This document shows positions 1-6,980 of a stretch of 64,000 bases of DNA, one piece after another. The DNA lies in contig NZ_CANMFS010000002.1 in the NCBI RefSeq assembly GCF_947497275.1, forward strand, positions 372,001-436,000. The letters run 5' to 3'. The stretch comes from an uncultured Sulfitobacter sp. (GTDB lineage Bacteria > Pseudomonadota > Alphaproteobacteria > Rhodobacterales > Rhodobacteraceae). A model generated the notes under the pieces. That model worked only from the letters and a program-made list of their open reading frames with translations, had not been told where the DNA came from and made no database searches. The stretch's first letter is position 1. Each line of letters opens with the position of its first letter. Both the position numbers and the translations under genes were made by a program.

Positions 1-1
1 A

Positions 2-472
2 TGGTCGGTGCTGGTGCAGTGCGGCGATCCGTCGGTGGCGCAGGTCGGCGCGCTGTGGAATCCCGAAACGTCCGAGAACGGCTGGTTCGCCGCACCGGAC
101 AACGCCGCCATCGACGCGGACGGACGGTTGTGGGTGTCGACCGATCAAGGTGGCAACTGGGGCCAGACAGGAAAATCCGACGGGCTTTATGCGCTCGAAA
201 CGGAAGGCGCGGCACGCGGTACATCGAAGCTGTTTTTTCGCTGCCCGGTGGGCGGCGAGATGTGCGGCCCCTACTTCACTGCGGATGCCGAAACTTTGTT
301 TGTGGCAGTACAACACCCCGGCACCGACGGCACGAAGGATCTGGAAGGGTTCGCACGGGACTCGACCTTCGAAGATCCCGCGACCCGCTGGCCAGATTTC
401 GATCCGGCCATGCCGCCCCGCCCCGCTGTGGTGGTGATCACCAAACAGGGCGGCGGCAAGATCGCCGTGTGA
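2..472 (+). CDS. phoX: PhoX-type phosphatase, C-terminal fragment (cut by window edge)
   Basis: The open frame enters from the left edge and ends at 472, so only about 156 C-terminal residues are visible. The motifs PDNAAIDADGRLWVSTDQ and GGEMCGPYFTADAETLFVAVQHPG are typical of the C-terminal part of PhoX (DUF839) calcium-dependent alkaline phosphatases, which are exported by Tat and release phosphate from phosphoesters in the periplasm. An internal GTG at 8 is not the real start because homology extends to the edge. It converges on znuA with a strong hairpin between. Whether this is true PhoX or a related DUF839 protein cannot be settled from the fragment. Confidence 0.8.
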   Translation, partial: WSVLVQCGDPSVAQVGALWNPETSENGWFAAPDNAAIDADGRLWVSTDQGGNWGQTGKSDGLYALETEGAARGTSKLFFRCPVGGEMCGPYFTADAETLFVAVQHPGTDGTKDLEGFARDSTFEDPATRWPDFDPAMPPRPAVVVITKQGGGKIAV

Positions 473-506
473 TCCTCGGAACTGCCGTCAACGACCGGCG
501 GTAAAG

Positions 507-535
507 GACAGGCGCCGCGCGATGCGGCCCCTGTC
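507..535. terminator. Hairpin between convergent phoX and znuA
   Basis: Two 12-base arms (507-518 and 524-535) pair with one mismatch around a 5-base loop. There is a short T run on the minus side and none on the plus side, so it most likely ends znuA transcription and may also serve phoX. Confidence 0.5.
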
Positions 536-547
536 GCGCGCTTGGCG

Positions 548-1570
548 TCACTCCTCAGAAAGGCACGCCAACAGGCTATCCGCGATCCCGCGCATCAGAT
601 CCGCATAGGACGTGTCATCGGTCCCCAAGGGGTCAAGCGTCGCAATGCGTACTGCACTGCCTTCGGTCGCCGTTGTCAGAAGGGCCGTGTCCATCTGCGG
701 CTCGGCAAATGCGCAGACCACGGGCGACGCCGCAATCGCCTCGCGCAGGGCCTGAAGCCGTGCGGGTCCGGGGCTTCTGCCATCACCTAGAAAAACGGAG
801 CCGCGCGCCTCGATGTCAAAGCGCGCCTCGAAATAATGGTAGCCGTCGTGCAGCACGAGATACGGTTGCGCACGCACGGGTGCCAACATCGAGTCGATCT
901 CTTCCTCCAGCGATTCAAGCTGTTCGATCAACGTGGCGGCGTTGCTGCGGTAAAGATCCGCCCGTTCAGGATCGAGTGTGGCAAGGTGTCGGGCGATTGC
1001 TTCGGCCCATACCTGCACGTTGCGCGGATCGAGCCAAACGTGAGGATCGGTTGCATGATCCGCGTGATCTTCATGCCCGTCGTGATCCGCAAGATCGTCA
1101 TGATCCTCATGCCCTTCATCGTCCGCGTGATCGTCATGATCATCATGCTCCGCGTGATTTTCATGATCGTCATGCTCCGCGTCCTCGGATTCACCTTCGT
1201 GATGCCCGTGCGCGTGCGGTGCAAAAAGCGCCCGCTCCCGGAAGCCAAGCTGTACCACCCCCGGCACATCCATCAGGATCATCTGCTCGGCATCGGGAGC
1301 AAGATTGACCAGCGGCGCCTCGAGCCAACCAGTCAGCCCCGGCCCGACCCAAACGATCAGATCAGCCTTCGACAGCGCCTGCGCCTCGGAAGGACGCATG
1401 GAATAACCGTGCGGCGAGGCCCCCGCCGGGATGATTTGCGCCGGGTCCCCGGCACCTGCCATAATCTGGCTTACGATGCTGCGCACCGGTGCGATGTCCG
1501 TCACGACGTTCGGAACATCGGCAAAAGCCGGGGTTGCCAGACAGAAAATGGTTGTAGCGAGGGTGCGCAT
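548..1570 (-). CDS. znuA: Zinc ABC transporter periplasmic binding protein ZnuA
   Basis: This 340-residue protein begins with a signal peptide ending near TPAFADVP. It then has the cluster A-I solute-binding fold: VVTDIAPVRSIVSQIM, the metal-ligand region GASPHGYSMRPSEAQ, and DPHVWLDPRNVQVW after a very His/Asp-rich loop. That loop (about residues 120-175) carries some 16 histidines and is typical of zinc-specific ZnuA proteins, where it is thought to collect or sense zinc. The gene is divergent from zur-znuC-znuB, and a Zur-like palindrome lies about 45 bases upstream. ZnuA would deliver zinc to the ZnuB permease powered by ZnuC. Confidence 0.95.
   Translation of the reverse strand: MRTLATTIFCLATPAFADVPNVVTDIAPVRSIVSQIMAGAGDPAQIIPAGASPHGYSMRPSEAQALSKADLIVWVGPGLTGWLEAPLVNLAPDAEQMILMDVPGVVQLGFRERALFAPHAHGHHEGESEDAEHDDHENHAEHDDHDDHADDEGHEDHDDLADHDGHEDHADHATDPHVWLDPRNVQVWAEAIARHLATLDPERADLYRSNAATLIEQLESLEEEIDSMLAPVRAQPYLVLHDGYHYFEARFDIEARGSVFLGDGRSPGPARLQALREAIAASPVVCAFAEPQMDTALLTTATEGSAVRIATLDPLGTDDTSYADLMRGIADSLLACLSEE
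1040..1215. repeat. Degenerate His/Asp codon repeats inside znuA
   Basis: The DNA encoding the His-rich loop of ZnuA is a patchwork of short direct repeats; for example catgctccgcgt occurs twice near 1144-1180. The repeats make unequal exchange and loop-length variation likely. This is coding sequence, not a separate element. Confidence 0.6.
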
Positions 1571-1611
1571 ATCGACAGTCTCCTTTTTGAGTCGGCCCCT
1601 TGCTACTCCGA

Positions 1612-1623
1612 ATGTTATAACAT
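1612..1623. promoter_or_regulatory. Candidate Zur operator
   Basis: The perfect 12-base palindrome atgttataacat lies in the 90-base gap between divergent znuA and zur. Alphaproteobacterial Zur boxes share a TGTTATA..TATAACA-type core, so one site here could repress both directions when zinc is sufficient. Position and symmetry are seen; Zur binding is inferred. Confidence 0.65.
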
Positions 1624-1660
1624 ATCAATATGGCACTTGCGATCACACGGAGAAACACTG

Positions 1661-2143
1661 ATGTCGAACCCGATCGGTTTCCAGGACCACGATCACACGG
1701 CGTGTATAAAAAGCACCCTGACCCGCGCCGAAGCGCATTGCGCAGCGTCCGGTTTGCGTTTTACGCCGGTTCGGCGGCGTGCGCTCGAAATCCTGCTGGC
1801 AGAGCACCGTGCGTTGGGGGCCTATGATGTACTGGCGCAGCTGGCAGCCGCTGGTCTGGGCGCACAGCCCCCGGTCGCCTACCGCGCTCTCGATTTTCTG
1901 GTCAAGGCCGGGTTCGCCCACAAGATCGAGGCACTGAACGCCTATATCGCCTGCACGCGTCCCGGCGAAGATCACGCACCTGCGTTCCTCATTTGCCGCA
2001 CCTGTCACAATGTCGCCGAAGCCGATACCGCGCCGGCGCGCGGGCGGCTGGGCGATGCGGCGCGGGCTGCCGGCTTTACCATCGAGCGGACGGTCGTCGA
2101 GGCCGAAGGGCTGTGCCCCGCCTGTCACGAAAGCGCCGTCTGA
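1661..2143 (+). CDS. zur: Zinc uptake regulator Zur (Fur family)
   Basis: A 160-residue Fur-family repressor. The winged helix comes first (LRFTPVRRRALEILL, then AYDVLAQL and VAYRALDFLVKAGFAHKIE). The C-terminal zinc part has two CxxC pairs, in FLICRTCHNV and GLCPACHESAV. Early His/Cys residues (HDHTACIK) resemble the extra N-terminal extension of Zur rather than Fur. The ATG at 1661 is chosen because it follows a GGAG-like site and gives family length; the open frame continues far upstream only as antisense of znuA. The stop overlaps the znuC start (TGATG), so regulator and ATPase are translationally coupled. Location in the znu cluster supports Zur over Fur or PerR. Confidence 0.93.
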   Translation: MSNPIGFQDHDHTACIKSTLTRAEAHCAASGLRFTPVRRRALEILLAEHRALGAYDVLAQLAAAGLGAQPPVAYRALDFLVKAGFAHKIEALNAYIACTRPGEDHAPAFLICRTCHNVAEADTAPARGRLGDAARAAGFTIERTVVEAEGLCPACHESAV

Positions 2144-2871
2144 TGGCGCTGCTCGAAACCACTGGCCTGACTCTCAGCTATGGCGGACAGACGGTTCTGC
2201 GCGACGTCAATTTCGCCGTCGCGCGCGGCGAGATCGTCACCATCGTCGGCCCTAACGGATCGGGTAAATCCTCGCTGTTGCGCGCCCTGATCGGTGCCAT
2301 CCGGCCTGTCGCGGGCCATGTGACACGCGCGCCGGATCTGCGCATCGGGTACGTGCCGCAAAGCCTTGCCATCGACGCGACGCTGCCGCTGACTGTCGCA
2401 CGCTTTCTCAACCTGCCGCGCCGGGTGTCGCCCGCCCGGACGGCGCAGGCCCTGTCCGATGCCGGCGTGACCGATCTGGCCACGCGCCAGTTGCGCGATC
2501 TGTCGGGTGGCCAGTTCCAGCGCGTTCTGCTGGCGCGGGCGCTGTTGCACGATCCCGATATCCTGATCCTCGACGAAGCGACGCAAGGGCTGGACCAGCC
2601 CGGTGCGGCGCGTTTTTACCGGCAGATCGAGGCGGTGCGGCAGGCGCGCGGGTGCGCGGTGCTGATGGTCAGCCATGACTTGCACGTGGTCATGGCCGCC
2701 TCGGACAGGGTTTTATGCTTGAACGGGCACATTTGCTGCGAGGGAACACCGCAAGTGGTGGCGGATGCTCCGGAGTACCGGGCGCTGTTCGGTACCGGAA
2801 CGCAGGGGGCGCTCGCACTATATCGCCACCAACACGACCATGATCACCACAACCACGAACGGGCCTCTTGA
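2143..2871 (+). CDS. znuC: Zinc ABC transporter ATP-binding protein ZnuC
   Basis: A 242-residue ABC ATPase with Walker A GPNGSGKSS (about residue 36), signature LSGGQFQRVLLARAL, Walker B DILILDEATQGLD and the switch histidine in VSHDLH. The C-terminus is a His-rich tail (HQHDHDHHNHERAS), common in zinc transporter ATPases. The ATG overlaps the zur stop, and the stop overlaps the znuB ATG, so the three genes form one coupled operon. It energises zinc import through ZnuB. Confidence 0.94.
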   Translation: MALLETTGLTLSYGGQTVLRDVNFAVARGEIVTIVGPNGSGKSSLLRALIGAIRPVAGHVTRAPDLRIGYVPQSLAIDATLPLTVARFLNLPRRVSPARTAQALSDAGVTDLATRQLRDLSGGQFQRVLLARALLHDPDILILDEATQGLDQPGAARFYRQIEAVRQARGCAVLMVSHDLHVVMAASDRVLCLNGHICCEGTPQVVADAPEYRALFGTGTQGALALYRHQHDHDHHNHERAS

Positions 2872-3665
2872 TGTTTGATGATTTTCTCGTGCGCGCGGGT
2901 TTGGCGGGTCTTGGCGTGGCATTTGCAGCGGCGCCGCTGGGGTGTTTTGTCGTCTGGCGCCGGATGGCCTATTTCGGCGATGCCACCAGCCATGCGGCGA
3001 TCCTTGGTGTCGCGCTGGCGCTGGCCACCGATCTGCCGGTATTCGCCGGCGTTCTCGCCACGGCTCTTGCGATGGCGCTCATCGTGTCCGCGTTGGCGGG
3101 GCGGCGTGTCAGTTCGGACGCGCTGTTGGGGGTTCTTGCACACGCTTCACTGGCGCTGGGGCTGGTGGCAGTGTCTTTCATCAAGGGCGTGCGGATTGAT
3201 CTGGAGGCTTATCTGTTCGGAGAGATACTGGCCGTAACCGCCCGTGATCTTGCGGTGATCTGGACAGGGGCCGCGCTGGTCACGGCGCTGCTGGTCTGGC
3301 GGTGGCAGGCGCTCCTGACGTCCACGCTTTCGCCCGATCTGGCGAGCGCCAGCGGGATTTCTCCACGGCGCGAACAGGTGATCCTCACCCTTGCCCTTGC
3401 GCTGACCGTCGCAGTCGCGATCAAGGTGGTGGGCGCTCTTTTGATCGCCGCGATGTTGATCATTCCCGCCGCCAGCGCCCGCCCCCTGGCACGCACACCC
3501 GAAGCGATGGCAGGCTGGGCAATGCTTATCGGCGGATTGTCCGCGCTCGGCGGGCTCGCGGGCGCATTTCACTTCGACACTCCCGCCGGACCCAGCATCG
3601 TCTCCTGCGCCGCAGCGTTCTTTGCGCTAACGGCGGCACTGTCACCGGTGTTCAAGCAAGGGTGA
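2871..3665 (+). CDS. znuB: Zinc ABC transporter permease ZnuB
   Basis: A 264-residue, highly hydrophobic protein of the ABC-3 family with about seven to eight membrane segments. It begins FDDFLVRAGLAGLGVAFAAAP, with GCFVVWRRMAYFGDATSHAAILGVA, a hallmark of ZnuB/MntB permeases. The ATG at 2871 shares bases with the znuC stop; a TTG one codon upstream is possible but less likely. It forms the inner-membrane channel of the ZnuABC system. Confidence 0.94.
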   Translation: MFDDFLVRAGLAGLGVAFAAAPLGCFVVWRRMAYFGDATSHAAILGVALALATDLPVFAGVLATALAMALIVSALAGRRVSSDALLGVLAHASLALGLVAVSFIKGVRIDLEAYLFGEILAVTARDLAVIWTGAALVTALLVWRWQALLTSTLSPDLASASGISPRREQVILTLALALTVAVAIKVVGALLIAAMLIIPAASARPLARTPEAMAGWAMLIGGLSALGGLAGAFHFDTPAGPSIVSCAAAFFALTAALSPVFKQG

Positions 3666-3730
3666 ATGGCCGATCAAACTTCATGCAATGATTAAAGTTC
3701 GAGGCGCAAATCCATGATTTTCATAGATTA

Positions 3731-4921
3731 TCACGTCACTTTAGAGCGCGTTTTGTAAGTATCCTGATCCCATAGATCGTTGTGCATCACATCCGCGAGG
3801 ATCGCAACGGCACTGCTTACATCACCTGCGTCCAGGTACATCGGCGTGAACCCGAACCGCATGATATCGGGCGCGCGGAAATCACCGATGACACCCCGAT
3901 CGATCAGCGCCTGCATTGCGGCATACCCTTCGGCAAAGCGGAACGACACCTGCGAGCCGCGCAGCGACGTGTCGCGCGGGCTTGCCAATGTCAGTTGTGG
4001 AATGTCCCGTTCGACCTCGGCGATGAACTGCTCTTGCAGTTTGAGCGATTCCGCGCGCAGCTCCTGCATGTCGACGCCGTCCCACAACTCCATCGCGACT
4101 TCCAGTGCCGTCAACTGAATTACCGGAGGCGTGCCGACACGCATCCGCTCGATCCCCGCGCCGGGCCGGTAGTCGAGATCGAAGGCAAAGGGCGCGCGGT
4201 GGCCTAGCCAACCGCTGAGCGCCGGTTGCACATGATCCGCCAGATCCGGACGGACATAGATAAACGCCGGCGCGCCCGGACCGCCGTTGAGGTACTTATA
4301 TGTACAGCCAACCGCAAACTCGCAGTTCGCCTCCCACAGATCGACCTCGATGGCCCCGGCGGAGTGCGCCAGATCCCAGATCATGATACAGCCCGCCGCC
4401 TGCACTGCCTGCGTCACGGGTTTCATGTCGTGCTTGCGGCCGGTGCGGTAATCGACTTCGGTCAGCATCACCGCAGCAATAGAGTCGTCTATCGCACTCA
4501 GCACCTCTTCCGGCGCAACAGTGCGCAGTTCGTACCCCTGCTCCAGCAGCCCGACCAGCCCTTCGGCCATATACAAATCAGAAGGGAAATTGCCCGTATC
4601 ACTGAGAATTACACGTCGCTCCGGGTTAAGCTTGACCGCAGAGGCCAGCGCCTGAAACACCTTGATCGAAAGTGTGTCGCCCATCACGACGGACCCCACA
4701 GGCGCGCCGATGATCCGGCCCACCATATCGCCCACGCGCGACGGCTGGTCCATCCAGCCCGCACCGTTCCATCCCCGGATCAGCATGCCACCCCACTCGT
4801 CTTCCAGCATGGACTGGACGCGCGCCGCCACGCCGCGCGGCATCGGCCCCAGCGAGTTGCCATCCAGATAGATCACCCCTTCGGGAATGACAAAAGCTTC
4901 CTTCTTAAGAATATGAGACAC
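3731..4921 (-). CDS. kynU: Kynureninase
   Basis: A 396-residue PLP enzyme that cleaves kynurenine to anthranilate and alanine. Seen are YLDGNSLGPMPRG at the N-terminus, IWDLAHSAGAIEVDL for cofactor binding and the PLP lysine in GCTYKYLNGGPGAPAF (about residue 209). The start is GTG, directly after the TAA of kynA (TAAGTG), with a GAGGAG ribosome site inside the kynA end. The pair kynA-kynU converts tryptophan to anthranilate; the kynurenine formamidase step is not encoded next to it. Confidence 0.95.
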   Translation of the reverse strand: MSHILKKEAFVIPEGVIYLDGNSLGPMPRGVAARVQSMLEDEWGGMLIRGWNGAGWMDQPSRVGDMVGRIIGAPVGSVVMGDTLSIKVFQALASAVKLNPERRVILSDTGNFPSDLYMAEGLVGLLEQGYELRTVAPEEVLSAIDDSIAAVMLTEVDYRTGRKHDMKPVTQAVQAAGCIMIWDLAHSAGAIEVDLWEANCEFAVGCTYKYLNGGPGAPAFIYVRPDLADHVQPALSGWLGHRAPFAFDLDYRPGAGIERMRVGTPPVIQLTALEVAMELWDGVDMQELRAESLKLQEQFIAEVERDIPQLTLASPRDTSLRGSQVSFRFAEGYAAMQALIDRGVIGDFRAPDIMRFGFTPMYLDAGDVSSAVAILADVMHNDLWDQDTYKTRSKVT

Positions 4922-5749
4922 TTACAAGGCTCCTCTGACATGCCACAACTCGGGAAAAAGTTCTACGTCCAGCATCTTGCGCAGATACGAGACACCTGCC
5001 GTACCGCCAGTGCCGCGCTTGAACCCGATGATCCGCTCGACGGTAGTGACGTGATTGAAACGCCAGCGGCGGAAATAGTCTTCGAGATCGACCAGTTTTT
5101 CCGCCAGTTCATAAAGCTCCCAATGCGCGCGCGGATCCTCGTAGACCTTTTGCCACAGGTCCTGCACGGCGCGGTCGGCGGTCCAGTCCTGCGCCTGCGG
5201 CGCACCCGCCAGCGGTGCGTGGTCGAAACGCGCGCACAGCAGACCAATCGCAACCTGGTAGAGGCTCGGTTGTTCCAGTTCCGCCCGCAGGCGCGCATAG
5301 GCTTCGGGGCGGTGTTTGTGAAGCTGCATCAGCGCGCTGACCCGGTTGCCGAGGATGTATTCGATTAATCTGTACTGGTGGGATTGAAATCCGCTGGAAT
5401 TACCAAGCGAGGGCCGGAAAGCTGTGTATTCGCTGGGGGTCATGGTGCGCAGTACGTCCCAGGCCGAATTGAGCTGTTCGAAAATCCGCGCCACCCGTGA
5501 CAGCATCTTGAACGCGGGCGGCAAATCGTCATTCAGCATCGCATCGCGCGCCGCCTCAAGCTCGTGAATGGCCAACCGCATCCACAACTCGGACGTCTGA
5601 TGCTGAACGATGAACAGCATTTCGTCGTGCGCAGTGGACAGTGGGTGCTGTGCATCGAGAATGGGGTCCAGTCGCAGGTAGTCGCCATAGGACATATCCT
5701 CGGCAAAATCCATTTTTGCCCCTGTCGATGCCGTCTCGAATTCACTCAT
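4922..5749 (-). CDS. kynA: Tryptophan 2,3-dioxygenase
   Basis: A 275-residue heme dioxygenase that opens the indole ring to give N-formylkynurenine. [15 protein letters not shown] near residue 50 contains the distal substrate-binding histidine, and [18 protein letters not shown] and [20 protein letters not shown] are family signatures. Length matches bacterial TDO. It is the first gene of the kynA-kynU operon with no gap between the two. Confidence 0.96.
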   Translation of the reverse strand: MSEFETASTGAKMDFAEDMSYGDYLRLDPILDAQHPLSTAHDEMLFIVQHQTSELWMRLAIHELEAARDAMLNDDLPPAFKMLSRVARIFEQLNSAWDVLRTMTPSEYTAFRPSLGNSSGFQSHQYRLIEYILGNRVSALMQLHKHRPEAYARLRAELEQPSLYQVAIGLLCARFDHAPLAGAPQAQDWTADRAVQDLWQKVYEDPRAHWELYELAEKLVDLEDYFRRWRFNHVTTVERIIGFKRGTGGTAGVSYLRKMLDVELFPELWHVRGAL

Positions 5750-5796
5750 GGCGCTCCCTTGCTTGGCTTACAGCCTGCCATTTCCGTGTCGCGGCA

Positions 5797-6672
5797 TCAG
5801 GCCATCAGGACCCGCACACCGGGGATCGAGTCGATCGCTGCCACATCCTCGTCGTAGATGTCGGTCATCTCCGTGACAAGGTCCTCGGTCCAGCCTGGCA
5901 TGTCCAGTTCTTCCTCGACCTCTTCTTCCAGCGCGTATTTGTCCAGAAACGCGGCGATTGCACGACGCTTCTGGTGCTCGGTCATCACCGGATGATCCTT
6001 GAGATACGCCCGAAAGCGTTTCATGCCTTCCGCGCTCATGATCGCGCTCAGCAGGTCAAATCCCCCGATGATCTTCTGATCGTCGGGCAATCCGGCCATC
6101 TGGCGGATCACATGCGCCCAGATCAGCGGCGTGTCCTCGTTGCACCAGACCGTCAGAGGCGTGTCGGGCACCGCTTCGCGCAGCGAGGCAATTGTTTCAG
6201 ACCACCGCACCTCGCGCGGATCGCGCCCGCCCCAGAAGGCGTCCGGTTCGGGCGCGGAGGATTTGCTGTGCAGAATCGGCAAAAGCGTCGCGGGATTGCG
6301 GATACCGATGAAGATTTCAACGTCATCGGTGGCAAATATCTGTTTCATTCGCTTCATCCGGACCGGTGCGGCAGGATAGAGCACCCCCTGCTGCACCGCC
6401 GTCTTCGGCGTGCGGAAGAAATTCGGGTCCGACAGGATCACCCGCGTCGCTTTCTCATCATCGAGAATCGCATCAATCAACACCTCGCGCGCGCCCTGCG
6501 TTGCCGGCGTGCTGACCATCGCGTTCAGCGTGTCGCGCAGAATTCCGCGATATTTGCTCGGACCGGGAACCGACACTCCCTGCGCTGAGAAATCCTCCGC
6601 ATTGCGAAGCAAACACTTCATAAGGCGGTCTTCTTCGGTAAAATGCACACCTGCGTGTAGGACCAGTTTCAT
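5797..6672 (-). CDS. Sulfotransferase-like conserved hypothetical protein
   Basis: This 291-residue protein begins MKLVLHAGVHFTEEDRLMK, a motif similar in position to the PAPS-binding 5' loop of sulfotransferase-fold proteins, though it lacks the usual GTxxT residues. A later VEIFIGIRNPATLLPIL resembles the 3'-phosphate region. The C-terminus is acidic (EEEVEEELDMPGW). The ATG at 6672 is preferred over an upstream one at 6777, which adds a Cys/Tyr-rich stretch unlike a protein N-terminus. It lies 47 bases downstream-to-upstream of kynA on the same strand. Catalytic activity is uncertain. Confidence 0.75.
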   Translation of the reverse strand: MKLVLHAGVHFTEEDRLMKCLLRNAEDFSAQGVSVPGPSKYRGILRDTLNAMVSTPATQGAREVLIDAILDDEKATRVILSDPNFFRTPKTAVQQGVLYPAAPVRMKRMKQIFATDDVEIFIGIRNPATLLPILHSKSSAPEPDAFWGGRDPREVRWSETIASLREAVPDTPLTVWCNEDTPLIWAHVIRQMAGLPDDQKIIGGFDLLSAIMSAEGMKRFRAYLKDHPVMTEHQKRRAIAAFLDKYALEEEVEEELDMPGWTEDLVTEMTDIYDEDVAAIDSIPGVRVLMA

Positions 6673-6793
6673 TCTATTCCGCCAATATTTCCATGCCGCG
6701 CAGTATAGTGTGTTTGCAGATGTGTAAAACCTGCAAATGAACCTCAAAAGCCCCTTGCACGATCTTTCCATTCGCATTAAATCACCGCGCAGT

Positions 6794-6869
6794 GCCCCTA
6801 TAGCTCAGCTGGTAGAGCAACTGATTTGTAATCAGTAGGTCCGCGGTTCGAGTCCGTGTGGGGGCACCA
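6794..6869 (+). tRNA. tRNA-Thr(TGT)
   Basis: A 76-base cloverleaf with the CCA end encoded. The acceptor arm GCCCCTA pairs with TGGGGGC, the D arm is AGCTCAGCTGGTAGAGC, the anticodon stem-loop is CTGATTTGTAATCAG with TGT at 6827-6829, and the T arm has GGTTCGAGTCC. It reads threonine ACA and, with modification, other ACN codons. Confidence 0.97.
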
Positions 6870-6980
6870 TAATTTCCTAGAATGCATGTGTAGTCGCCTT
6901 TATCCTTTTTCGCGCACGAAAGAGGTTTGCCGCCAGACGCTCGACGGTTGTGGGAATGCGAAGTATCGTTCTGGCATCTG

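Noticed and set aside
836-1660. Long plus-strand frame upstream of zur
   Set aside because: It is antisense of znuA, with His/Met-rich translation caused by the repeat region; zur starts at 1661.
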